From: Pseudisothecium myosuroides
Taxonomy: Eukaryota; Streptophyta; Bryopsida; Hypnales; Lembophyllaceae
Direction of reading: 5' to 3'
DNA: 64,000 nucleotides
Assembly: GCA_951799445.1 (NCBI GenBank)
Contig: OX637290.1
Span: forward strand, 5,520,501-5,584,500
The stretch's first letter is position 1. Every line of letters begins with the position of its first letter. Shown here piece after piece: positions 14,401 to 26,600 of this stretch. A program made the position numbers and the translations under genes. The notes beneath the pieces were generated by a model. The model was not told the origin of the DNA, made no database searches, and was given only the letters and a program-made list of their open reading frames with translations.

Positions 14401-16070
14401 TGATAGGGCTCCCTACTCTAGTTTAATTACTTCAATAGATGCTATATTCATATGGATGAAAAAACAACAATCCTTATATTATTCATTAGAAAGTATGTTG
14501 TCTTATCATTTTTATTCAATACAAGAATGTAGTGAATCATTTGGCAAAACAATGGTGTTGATATGCTAGTTCAATACTTTGCTATCTTGTTCACCATTCT
14601 TCTTATGCACCTTGTTAATCCCTTTAGTTACCATGGCTACTTTCTTTTTATATTTGTCCATGACTTCCTTGTTCTTGACACCTACCGTTTGTTAACAATG
14701 TTATAAATACAAGACAAACTAAATACAATCATATTTTCAATTTTCAATTTTCCCTTAGTTTACATTGTAAGAAAATTACGGCACAAAATATATCAATTAT
14801 TAATTATTAATACGTACATTATAAATTAATTTTATAGAAATTTCTACAGCATTTGGAAAGCATATATTCCACGAGTTGCTTGAATCTATATAGGTGGCCA
14901 AATGTTTGGTGTGGCCAACCTTTTTTTATATCCCAATGTACTAAATGGGCAAATTATGAGATTTTCAAAAAATCATAGACTAGAATAGAAGATTCATTTT
15001 AGAAAAAAATGATTTTATTGACGTTTATGAATGGTTCTTAGACATCATTACCAAAACTTTCAAAAGCTTGGTGATTTTATTCTCACAAACACATCCTTAA
15101 AACATGTTGTCTATTGCAATGTAGAAGTGTATCCCAAATTTCATGAAAAAAGGGGGTATTGATGGAATTATTTAGCTATAATTTTTTTTATATTCAAACT
15201 TGTGAAAATAAACAACCTCCACTAAAATTATTTCTTTTAGGCACCTTTCCATTTATTTATTAAATTTTTATACACTTATATAGTTTATTTCAATTGTTGA
15301 TCTACATCAAAAAACTATTTTTGTAGATGTTAATCTAAATGTATTTGGAAATAAAATTTTGAAGTTGAAAATTTCAATGAAATTTTTATTTCTAATATTC
15401 AGTACAATGGCATTTTTTTATAATTCAAAGTTTGGAGTAAATATAACAAATCTAGTATAATTAAAATAATTGAAATTGAAAATCATTATGATATGTTAAT
15501 TTTACAAAACCAAAATTTTACTTTTATTATAAATGAATTGTGTTGAAAAGACCTGCGATTGCAATACCAAGGGCAAAAAAACCATAGTTAATTTTATTTT
15601 TTAATGCACTAATGCTATATCTTTTCAAAATTGGTTTAGAAACTAGTACTTTTAACATAGTATATAATGTGCAAATAGTGTACTAATTTTTAGAGAATCT
15701 TTTGCACCAAAGAGGTAGATTGTACTATTCATTTGTTTAGATTATCTCTTAAAGGTTCAAAAGGTTTAAAAAGAGTCAAAGAATCAAAAGTTGAAATTGT
15801 GAAAGTCCAAAGATTTTACTCAAAGATGTCAAGGATTTTCTTCTTATTGCTACTCAAATCTCAAAAATTCTCATTAAGTATCTTCAAGGGATCCTCAAAG
15901 ATATATTATGTCATTGCATCATGCAACCCTCAAACTAGAGGTTATCAATCAAATCCTTTCTAATATCTAATCTTCTACGAATTCATTGGAAGAAAAAAAT
16001 TAGGAATTAATTAAAATGAGAAGCAAAATGCAATATATTTCAATTGAACTTCACTATCCATTGAGAATTG

Positions 16071-16395
16071 TTAGGCAACCTATTCCCTCCCCCTCCAAAA
16101 GTAAAAAATCAACAGCTGTCAGATGAAATTAAAAAGACCTAAAACTACCCTCAATTGCCGTGCGATGTGAATTAAAAAATAATAGTCGTGCAATTTGAAA
16201 AAAAAACAATAACCACTTCGAAAATCAATAGCCTTGCGATTCGAAAAGAAAACTCTCTTTTGAGAATTGCATTGGGTAACCTTTTCCTTCCCCCCTCCAC
16301 CAAGTGAAAAATTAGTAGCCGTCGGATGAGATTAAAAAAATCTGAAACCACCTTCAGCTATCGTACATTGGTGCATTGTGAATAAATAAATAAAA
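16071..16395. repeat. Two diverged direct repeats, about 200 bp apart
   Basis: The segment starting near 16,075 (a GGCAACC-like start, pyrimidine tract, CAGCTGTCAGATGA, then CCTCAATTGCCGTGCGA) is matched imperfectly by the segment starting near 16,275 (GGTAACC, pyrimidine tract, TAGCCGTCGGATGA, then CTTCAGCTATCGTAC). The two copies are separated by about 200 bp. No coding potential is seen. Confidence 0.45.
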
Positions 16396-16769
16396 AATTG
16401 TAGTTAAAGTTGTTGGCCATCCGGAGTTGTTGAAGCGTAGAAATGAAGCGTTGAAGTGATTTTAGGGTTCTCACTTTCCTTTACTGGATTCAAATTTCTG
16501 GAGAGAGGTTTGAGTCTTGCTTGCAAGTGCAATTATATTTGGATGCCGATCTCTAGTAATTTTGTGTCAATTCTCATGGTTGCCAGATTGGTGTGAGATT
16601 GATATTTGTCATAGTGCGCACAAATTATTTCAAGTATTCTTCAACTTCACTGTCCTTACTTGAATTATACATTACAATTGACTTTTAAAAATGTAATTAG
16701 TTGTAGAGAAATAAACGAATCTAAATTTATTGAAGGATTTTTATTAAATTTTTATATAATTAATTTTGA

Positions 16770-17010
16770 AAAATAAATTCAAATTAGTTCATTTTAGACA
16801 ATGAATTCAAATTGATTCATTTTAGAGAATGAATTCAAATCAATTCATTTCAAAGATTGAATTCAGTTTAGAGAATGAATTTAAATGAATTCATTTGAGA
16901 GAATGAATTCAAATTAATTTAGTTCAGAGAATGAATTCAAAGTAATTCATTTCAAAGAGTGAATTCAAAGTAATTTAGTTCAAAGAATGAATTCAAATTA
17001 ATTAATTTGA
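16770..17010. repeat. Minisatellite with GAATTCAAAT cores
   Basis: About seven imperfect units of roughly 28-35 bp follow the pattern GAGAATGAATTCAAATTAA then TTCATTT. Most units hold an EcoRI-type GAATTC. Units differ by point changes and short indels. There is no coding potential. Confidence 0.75.
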
Positions 17011-18479
17011 GAAAATTTTAGCAACACGAGGAGACAAAGAAAGAGAAGGAGACATGAGATTGAAGAAAAAAACGTTGAAGAGATTAGGGTTTAGGATTGA
17101 ATGTAAAAGTTTTACATGAAATGGAAAAATGAGAAATTGAATTTTTTAATGTAATTTAGGGTTTGATGCAAAAAAAAGCATTGAAGAGGAAGGAAGTGAA
17201 TTAGGAGAGTGACTGTTTCAATGTAGGGAATTGGAAATGATTTTTGTTCAATGGCTACATGCCACATGTACAAAAATTATTCACTGACTACCCTACTAAT
17301 AGGCTTGTATATGGTTTTACACTATCGCCTCAAAAGAGGCAGTAACTGCCTATACACAATGATACACTTCACAATGCTGCTTCAAACCCTCACCCTTCTT
17401 GTCAAAGTTTCAAACTTCCAAAGGATATTCTTGTACCAAATTTTTTTTTAACCATGAGACAAGATTTAGTATTTAGGACAAACAAGAGTAAATTGGACCA
17501 GAAAAATTAATAGATAGACTAACCAAATTGCAATCTCTTTCTTTCTACAAGGGAGGTTGAAGAGTTCCAGCCCTCTTGCTTCTTTAAGTTTTATATTGTA
17601 ACAAAGTCCTTTTTCTCATCCATGCATTAATTCTTTTTTTCAATTGACTTCATGAATTTTTTCACTCAGAATTGGAAAGTATTTTGTTCAAATACCTTCT
17701 CATTCATCCCAAACAATTCTTCAATCTTCAAAAAATGACCTTAAGGTAGCAACACCCATAACCGTGAATTTAAGATTTTTGAACATGATTATTATTAATA
17801 GACATTTGACAAATTGTAGTATCCTATTAGCAAGAGAAAAATAAATCCTATGCAAATATCCAAATATTTAAATATCGTGAGAATATGTTGTGAATATTTG
17901 AAAAGCCGACTACAAATGCACCCAATACCAACACTAGGACCTGATATTTAGATGTAGTACATCCTTGTAATCATATCAATTAACATCCAAAGATTTTCCA
18001 AGATTTTAGAGGTGATGGTTACACCAATGGTTACGGGTGCTACTACCTTACTTCATATCCAATTTGATGAAATTGATATAGAAACTATTAATATGGTTGT
18101 AGAAAGGAAAGATATATAAGCAAAAATTTACAAAAAATTCAGAACAAAAGTCAAGAAGCAATAGAGTTAATCATAAAGTGAGCAAACGCGGGACCATGAG
18201 TCGGAGTTTTGGAAAAACACACAACCAAACTCCTTGGAGCACCCAAACTTAAGTTTGATTGAGTTTAGTGCTGTGTTTGTTTTGTTCTATTCTTAGTTAA
18301 ACCTTCCTTCAACATAGGTTCACAAACACAGGACAACTTTGCGATTAACTCTAATGTCTGAAATAGAACCAGATTTATTTATGTCAATAAAAATGAAAAA
18401 AAAACTACATCCATTTGAGGAAAAGTATAGATTTATTTTGAAATGGCCCTAAACCCAAATAAACGGTGCGACAGAAGCC

Positions 18480-18573
18480 GAACCTGACGGAGCCCGAACC
18501 TGACGGACAGACGAACAGACGAACGGAAGGACCGTGTGACGGACGGACGGACAGACTGACCGACGGACAGACG
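18480..18573. repeat. Degenerate GACGGACA-type short tandem repeat in the hnRNP 5' region
   Basis: Repeated CTGACGGA, GACGGACA and GACGAACA words run through this segment, about 370 bp before the start codon of the RNA-binding protein gene. It lies in the probable promoter or 5' UTR, at the point where the sequence switches from AT-rich to GC-rich. Confidence 0.6.
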
Positions 18574-18945
18574 TTGCCGTTTCTTGGCCAGTGCCGTCGT
18601 CGCCTTCTTCCCCGCTGGCATGCTCGGCCTTGGTGCTCCCCCCCTTTCGCCTTTGCCTTTGCTTGGTCTCCCGTTTCTTCGTCCCTTTGTTCGAGTTTTT
18701 GCTCTCCTTCGTAACCCTAGTGCCGGATCCCGCTCTTCCCCGCCCCACCGCGGCCTCTGGTTCGCGCGTCGGATGGGGGTTGTCGTGTGCATTCGTCTTC
18801 ACCGTGCGTCTGCGTCTGTGTCTGTTATTGCTGTTGTTGCGGAGCTTGGTTGCATTTGCTAAGCCAGCCTCGATCGCGTCGCGGCGCAGTCGTCGTTCCG
18901 ACGCTGGGCGATCCGCTAGGCACGCTGGACGGGGAAGGGGACGCC

Positions 18946-20830
18946 ATGGACTCCGATCAGGGCAAGCTCTTCATCGGAGGGATCTCGTGGGAGACCACGG
19001 AGGAGAAGCTGCGCGATTACTTCAAGTCCTACGGGGAGGTCGCGGAGACGGTGATCATGAAGGACCGCGCCACGGGACGCGCGCGCGGCTTCGGCTTCGT
19101 CATCTTCGCGGACCCCGGCGTGGCGGATCGCGTGGCGGGCGAGAAGCATACCATCGACGGAAGAACGGTGAGTGATATGTTCTTTCTTGGGAAACCCCGT
19201 AGCGTAGGTCGTAGGCTGTAGTACGCTGGTGTGGGTGAGGACTGCGTGTGTCGCTGTAGAGCGGGAGAGGGCAGCGACGAACTAGGCGAGGGTGAGGGAT
19301 AGAAAGAGCGAGGGATGAATGCATGCTGCGGTGAGCGCGAGGGGTTCCTGGTGGAGGGAGGGAGTGCGTGTGGTGTGGTGTTGGGTTGGTGCATGAGGAT
19401 GTGTGTCGGTCGGTCGGTCGGTCGGTCGTCTGGAGCCCGCGGCAGTTATATAACTAGTGTAGCCTGTCTTGCTTAAATCTTTTTTCTCAATCTAGGTGGA
19501 AGCGAAAAAAGCTGTGCCGAGGGATGAGCAGCAGAATATGCCTAGGAGCAACAGCGGGGGTGGCCAAGGGCCAGCAACGTCTCAGACTAGGACAAAGAAG
19601 ATATTTGTGGGGGGCTTAGCCTCGACCGTTACAGAGGATGACTTCAAAAAGTATTTCGAGCAGTTTGGGTCTATTACAGATGTGGTTGTTATGTATGACC
19701 ACAATACTCAAAGGCCTCGGGGCTTTGGCTTCATCACGTTTGATTCTGAGGATGCAGTTGAGAACGTGATCCAAAAGTCGTTCCACGAGCTCAACGACAA
19801 GATGGTGGAGGTCAAGAAGGCCATTCCGAAGGAGCTGAGTGCAGGGTCGGGTGGGCGGGCCACGGGAGGCTTCGGCGGAGGCGGAGGCGGGCGCGGCGGA
19901 GGCAACTACGGATCGGGGTACAGCCAGGGCGGGGGCTACGGCGGAGGGAGTCCCGGCGGGGGCAGTGGCTACGGCGGCCGCGGCGACAGCCGCTACGGGC
20001 CGAGTCCGGGCGGGCGCGGGGGGTACCCTGGCTACGGCGCGGCTGGCTACGGCGGTGCGGGGTTCGGGAGCAGCGGGGGGTACGGCGCGGGCATGAACGG
20101 CGGCTACGGGGGCAGCGCGTATGGCAGCAGCGTGGGCTATGGCAGCGCCGCGGGAGGGTACGGGAGTGCAGGCTACGGGAGCGCGCCAGGCGCGGGTGGT
20201 TACGGGAGCGCTGCAGGCTACGGCAGCGGGGGTGCAGGCAGTGCGGGGTATGGCAGCGCGCCCGGCGGGGGCAGGAGTGCGTGGGGGAGTGGAGGTGCTG
20301 GTTACGGTACCGGCGCGAGCTCCACTGGCTACGGGGGCAGCGGCAACTCGAGCATGACGGGGTACGGCAATGCGGCCTGGGGCACCACCGGGAGCGGCGC
20401 CGGGGCTGCAGTGAGCTCTGGCTATGGGAGCGGGGGTTACGGTTACGGCAGCAGCGACGCAGGGTACGGCTCGTCGGGTGGTTATGGCGGGCGGGGGAGT
20501 CAGTACGGCTCGAGCGCGGGGGGTTACGGGACGAGCGCGGCGGGGACGGGGAGCGGTAGCTACGGGGGAGGGTACGGGGATGCCTACTCGGGGTACGCCG
20601 ACAACACGTGGAGATCTTCTGGGACGGAGTCTTATAATTCGGCGGCGACTGGATCCGTGGGAGGCGGGACGGGAGGGGGTTTCGGCGTGGGCGGAGGGGC
20701 TTCTGCGGACGGAGCGGTGAACGGGACGTCCGGCTATGGTGGGGGATATGGTGTGGCAGGCAGACAGACACAGCGAGGTCCTGATGCCAGATTCAGGCCC
20801 TACCCTGCCGCTGGTGACCGCACTGGCTAG
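18946..20830 (+). CDS. hnRNP A/B-like protein with two RRMs and a Gly/Tyr-rich tail
   Basis: Exon 1 is 18946-19167 and exon 2 is 19496-20830. Together they encode 518 residues. The ATG sits in a good context (GCCATGG). RRM1 (residues ~6-78) has KLFIGGI as RNP2 and RGFGFVIF as RNP1. RRM2 (~104-182) has KIFVGGL and RGFGFITF. The intron falls near the end of RRM1. From about residue 190 to the end the protein is low complexity, built of GYGS, GGYG and GSAGYG words, which is typical of plant hnRNP A1-like proteins that bind nuclear or cytoplasmic mRNA and can phase separate. The tail is encoded by very GC-rich DNA, unlike the flanks. A possible AATAAA poly(A) signal lies at 21159. The RRM family is certain; the exact orthologue (for example Arabidopsis RNP1-like) is inferred. 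Confidence 0.9.
19406..19428. repeat. (TCGG)n microsatellite in the hnRNP intron
   Basis: Five and three-quarter copies of TCGG stand in the single intron of the RNA-binding protein gene, about 70 bp before the acceptor. Confidence 0.9.
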
Positions 20831-23655
20831 TCACTGCATTTGGTTGCGTACGAGGCTTAGAGGGCAGCAGATGTTGATAAGGTCCTTTGCTTATTTATGT
20901 AAACTACTATAGTTGTAGCTTTAGCTGGCAATGTGGAGTGTGTGGTCAGTCGTGCGTGTTTTGTTTGCGCTTGAGAGGCAGTGTGGAGGGTGGCGTTGGA
21001 ATGTGTTTGGGTGGTTAGCAGTGTTGGATGTGGTGCGTGGTCTCTAGGTCTTGTTGATGTGGAGAAGGGCAGAATGTATAGCGGCTTACTTGTCAGAATC
21101 CGTGCTTGGTCTATGTAGATGGCGAGGTGTGAGGTTGGCCATTCCTTCAGGTCTTTTAATAAATAGAAAGTCATTAGGTGGACTGATGAGAATATGAACG
21201 TGTCGGATGAGTGGTGGTAGATCTGTATGTAGTGCGATTTAGAAAATGTGGATGCCCAGTGGTAGCGTTGCATATATGAGGGGCATGGTTGTGGCCTGTG
21301 TGAAATATCCCGTGGTGATGTGATACATGTGGTTGTAATTTTAAGGGGGTCGGAAGGATTTTGATGGGCATTCATGGTTGGGGCGGATGCTGTTTGGGAA
21401 GCTGAGTGTGTGTCGGGTTCTGACGATTTGATGTGGTGGTGTGACGACAGGTGGATCGACCTAGTTTTGTGAAGTAAAAGAGGCAGGATTTTGACTACGT
21501 TGCCATGTTGCTGGAACGTCCGGAGGGAGGAGTCGCGGTTGGGAGGCAGCTGATTGGTTCGTTGGCGGCGGAGTGGGCCTGCTGTTTAGCTGTTAGTTTA
21601 TGGTTTAGGACAATTCATAGTAGAGGACTGAGCCTAAAATTAGCTGCAGCATTTAATGTGATCTGTTTCTTTTTTTCTTTTTTTTTTTATTCCTGTAGGA
21701 GTTTCTCTTTTTTTTCGAAGGGGTGGAGGGTTCTTCAGTTTCTGTAGAATTGGAATGTTGTCTGGTGCCACCTTATTCTTTGAGAAGTATGTTGTTTAGG
21801 ACAATTATGCAGGCTACATGGTTACGAAGTGCATGATGAACAGAGTATGAGTAGGTTCTCAACAGGTTTAGGGACCAGGTGGTACTATTCTCTTTATTTA
21901 TTTGAGAAGCATAATTTGTGGTGGAGGCCAATGTTGCGCACTGTGGTGGTTGTGGTGTTTGGAGTTTGTATCGTGAGTGGTTGCAGAGTCTCCAGTTTTG
22001 CAGTTTTGCCACACATGTATATGTAGGTGTTGACGGGAGTCGTATGTCTGGAGATAATTGGGGAGGCCCTGATAGGCTTGGATGTGTCTCCGAGTCGGCT
22101 GTGTAATGCTTTAGGCCCAAGGCCCAAGGCCTTTTTTGAGCGTCTTGGTCATTTCATTTGTAGCGAGGAAATTTTTGATTTGAAATCCGAATGGTGAAAC
22201 ATTTGAAATGTGGAAAGAATTTCAAGGGATTTTGGAGTGCAATCGGCATGACTTTGAAATTATTTTAAAATTTTGAAAGAGCAAAAAAGAACTTCATATC
22301 AGTTTTCTACTCCAACCTGTAATACTGGAATGGAATTTTTTATTCCAATGTGATCTTTGGACATAATTTCGTGATGTGTCGGTTGATTTTCTTATTATAA
22401 AAGCATTCAATAAATATTTTTACTCCATACCGGTATTCTAACTATGATGTATGTGCCTCACAAAAGTCATCCATTGATTGATAATTGGCCCTTGCGAACA
22501 GCGAAGGGTTGTGTATGATTTACATAATTTTTTTATTTCTAGCTTGACTTTGATGGTCCAATGTTTGAATTTGAGTTTTCTTCGAAATACTTTTGGGATG
22601 TACTTTCAATGACAATAATTTCAAGTTCTAATTCTAATGCATTAAAAAGCTAGAGATATATTTGGAAGGCATGTATGCCAATACTATTCATCCATTTGAT
22701 GATTTCTTTTAAGGATACTAGTGCACATAATTAGAATACTTAAAAGCATTGAGTATAGTTCCTATTACTCAACTTGCCAATTTCTTTTTCATAATACTTA
22801 AGTAAGTCGCAAGAAGATTTTAGATTTTAACACACATTTTCTGGGCAACATATGAATAAGCTGCAATCTCTCAAAGTGCTAAAAATGGTGTATCCAAAAT
22901 CAAACATATGAATAAACTACAGTCTCTCAAAGTGCTAAAAATGGTGTATCCAAAATCTACCCTCGGCTCTTACGAATACATTTAGGCAAGAATACTGAGG
23001 AGTTGCGTTAAGACAGGTCACAATTAGGTGAAGCTACCGTAACTGTTCCATTGAAGTTTCCCAGCGTTTACGTAATTAATGCGTAATTCCAAACAAGAAC
23101 GACAAAACTTCGACATTCTGCAGAATTGACGATAAAGAATTCCGAATTCGTTCAAGCGGACAGTCTGCAAAATTGAGGAAAGGAGGACGGTATCACTTCA
23201 ATGACAACCTGATCCCCACCTACTTCACCAGGCGCCAGGAAGAGAGCAACGTGAATACTATATGCAGGCTGGAAAGATACAGCCCTAATACACTCTGCTA
23301 ATGCTGAATGCTGATGCATCATCCTTCTCGTGGCTGCATCACAAGGTCACTACTTCGGCACCAACAATTGTTTCGTATAATTATCAGGCTGCTTTGAGCA
23401 GTTATTGATAAAGTGGGGTACCTAAATTCAATGTTATCAGAGTCGGACCCTCAACCTGCCCTCAGCAAATTATTCGGCAGCTACGTCCCCAAGATGGCCC
23501 TGTAAGTTGGGTTTTCTTTGATACCCATCTAGCTTGGCAGAGAGAAACCACGTACAAAACAGCGCACACCCTTCGGCATGACTTTTGTGCAATGTGCACA
23601 CCAGTCTTCACTCGGAATGACCCTGAGCTTGACTTTGCATGTACGAACAGCCGTC
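20831..23655. other. Intergenic stretch between the hnRNP-like gene and ADT
   Basis: No gene is supported. The first few hundred bases are probably the 3' UTR of the hnRNP-like gene. The short open frames on both strands at 20,857-22,127 overlap and lack recognisable domains. Further on the sequence becomes AT-rich. The tandem 55-mer at 22,848 is listed separately. The last part, nearest 23,655, should include the 3' UTR of the minus-strand ADT gene. Confidence 0.5.
22848..22957. repeat. Two tandem copies of a 55 bp unit
   Basis: The unit begins AACATATGAATAA and ends GGTGTATCCAAAATC(A/T). Copy 1 is 22848-22902 and copy 2 is 22903-22957, with only a few mismatches. No coding role is seen. 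Confidence 0.85.
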
Positions 23656-26600
23656 TCAAGCTCGCATTGGGCTTACATCCATAGGATAACTGCCCAGTAC
23701 CCTCAAGAAGGTCGCAAACTCCTGCACGACCAGAAAACCATACAACTACCGTCAATTCTCGGCAGAAATGATCGTCAACAATTCCAGTCTTCATTCCGCC
23801 AGTCTTAAGAGATCCCAAACGGTTCACCAAAGAAATAAACGTATACTACAGATGCGTCACAAACAGGAAAACATGTGACATACTAAGGGAAATCCTGATA
23901 TCATAATCTCTAGACAAATCAGATTTTCTGCAATATACTGCCTTTCAATGTACCTGCAAATGCCCCAAGGCATTTTGTGCCCGCACATCAGCCATTGAGG
24001 CCTCGAAATCCACATAGAAAAGATAATCAAAATATCTGCACATAAAACCCAACATCATCAGTGTCCAATTCAGATCATAACATGCTTAAAAAGATAAGAC
24101 CTAAGACCTTAGAATTCGTGAAGATAATGAGCAGAGAATGATTATTATTTGTCCCAACTCTACAGTGAACACATATGTTACACTTAAGAAACTAAAAGTC
24201 TGTGAACGCACTTGGCACTTCCATTGTTGCTATCATCCACCACACGCAGTGGCCTCTTTCTTTGAGGACGACTTTCAATCTGCCAATCCAATCAAGAAGT
24301 ATGAGATATTTGAGCACCACGATCTCAGTGACCAGAAATTTAAGCAATGAGCGAATTCAAAAATGGAATGGTACCTTTGTAAGATTGATATCCCGCAGTG
24401 CAAAGACAGCAAGTGCCTTGAACAGAACTCCTGGTCCCTCTTCCAATGTGAACACTATACTCGTCTGCAGCAAGACAAGTCCCGAAGGCAAGAGATTGGG
24501 GACTTTGTAAGCAACAACACATCCCATGGCACAAGTTTAACTGCCGAAGTACATGAGCAATGTGGGAGGACTCAGTGTATACAGTATAGAGTACGCTAAG
24601 TAAAATTTAAGACCTACAAATAGAGAAGACAATGTACGCATGCCAGATCACTCCCATCTTTAAGAATACCGATCAAATGAAGACAGCCGCTGATATACAA
24701 TCTCTTCGTTCATGAACAACTCAAAAACAAGTCGCTATGGTTCTAATTCATCAGATTTGAGTATAATGATGGGGCTTCTCATAGATGAGCCTACCAAACA
24801 CAATGTTGGGGACTCAATGTGGAAGGCAGAGGAGAACCTTGAATGGTCTGTCAATCCTTGGAATAATAGGCTCACGGGCAAGCATTAGAAACCTAGTAAC
24901 ATTATCGAGATCATCCTGCAGATACCATCATCACAAGCAACTTAATAAGAAGTAATGCTAGCATACATTCACTTTGTGTCAGTGTACAAGCTCAAACAAG
25001 AACGCTAATATGAAACAGAATTCAAGGACCGCTTAGAGAAGCGACACTTGAACGACATGTCCTAAAAAATGCTTGTAATGCCCGAGCTCAGGCTTGGAAC
25101 TATATCTACCAAATGAACTCAGCCATGAGAATATTAATCTTGCGCAAAACCTGGTCAATAATCTCAAGCCAGATGTTATTTTCACTGAAGGAGATTTAGC
25201 TGCACCTACTAAACTCAGAAAAACGTTCAAAAGAATTGTAAGTTGACATGAGATGGCATTTACCATTAACAGTCACTTCCCGCCAAGAGAGTTGATAAGC
25301 TATGCAATTCATCATTCATGGCAGCTAAACACTCAAACTTCATATCATGCTGAGAGATAATACCTGGATACCATCCATTAGGATCTCAAGCCCATATATT
25401 TCTGCAGCTCGTGCACTTGCAACAGCTCCTGTGTCCTGGAGATTATGAGCAGCGATAAACTGCATAAACCAATTCCAAATAAGATGAATGATATTATTCA
25501 CTTGAAACTGCACATAATATCTGTTTAATAAGTACTCCCTCCCGAAAAGATCTTCCGATTGGACAAAATCTTCGGGACTAAGGCTGAAAATACCGTTATT
25601 TCAACCCGTTTCAAAGCATTTCAATGAAAGTTGTTGTCCATTCACTGAATCTTCAAGAAAAAAACGATCATTTTTGAGCAACCGGAAGATCATTTTGGGA
25701 CGGAGGGAGTATCAGAAACACAACTACAAACAAAATTAGGAGGCATTAATGATACAAGGTGAAAACAGTCGCTAAATTTGAGATCCGCAACCGATGTGAA
25801 TCACCGTTCATTAAAAAACCCGCACTCAAAGGCGGAAGTTGAAGAATTGCAACGGAACAAACCTCAAACTTCAAAAAAATAGAACTTTACTTAAAAAATC
25901 GCTGAATAAGTGACAAGGCGGTGGGTAGGTACCATAGCTACAAAGCCAATAGAATATAAAACTAGAAACAACGGTAGTATCGGCTTTTGATGTTTAATAT
26001 CATTTGGTAAACGATAACAAAGAGCAAACAGCACGTGGTGTACAGAATCTGGATTACCTGTGCTGCTCCGGCAGTATCGTCTACAGCTTCTCGAGCCACT
26101 CCTAATTTGGACAATGTGTTCTCACACTGGGCCAGAGCCTAACAAAACGAAGATTGTAGTTAGAATTTGCGAATATGTAGCCAGTGACACACTCCAACAC
26201 TCTGGTTTACATTCGTAAACCACACTTCAACCACACTCGTGACAAACAGAACCGCAACCCACACTTCCTTAGCATACACCAGACAGAAGATTACTGATGC
26301 ACACGGTAGTTCTAAATCCTGTGCCAAAAGATAGAAAGTAATTTCCCGCAGTGGAAAAAATAGTGCCTTGGAAAATCTCAAATCAAAGTATCACAATAAC
26401 TATCACAATAACTATCACAATACGATAGTGAAAAACTAACACAGAGAAGATTTTCTTATGGAAAGCACTAAGTACCTGGGGATGACTAACTACTCGCACC
26501 AATTCCTCTTTTTTTACACCTGGGATTCCTAAGAGGCAGTGGTGAACTGCAAGTTGAACTTCACCGACTATATGAAGGCGGTGACGTAGCAGCAGGTCAT

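Larger units (their letters stand above)
11469..18478. other. AT-rich gene-poor interval
   Basis: No gene is supported. The first ~600 bases probably belong to the right flank of the CACTA element. From about 12,640 the base composition becomes strongly AT-rich with long A and T runs. Small open frames (for example near 12,152, 12,670, 15,733 and 17,251) show no recognisable domain or splice support. Repeats inside are listed separately. A decayed sentence-like motif around GATAGGG recurs near 13,788, 14,140, 14,205 and 14,400, which suggests an old dispersed repeat. Confidence 0.5.

Noticed and set aside
19812..20771. A 319-residue antisense open frame over the hnRNP-like gene, rich in Arg, Ser, Pro and His.
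   Set aside because: It is a mirror of the GC-rich Gly codons on the other strand, lacks any domain, and its composition is fully explained by that.
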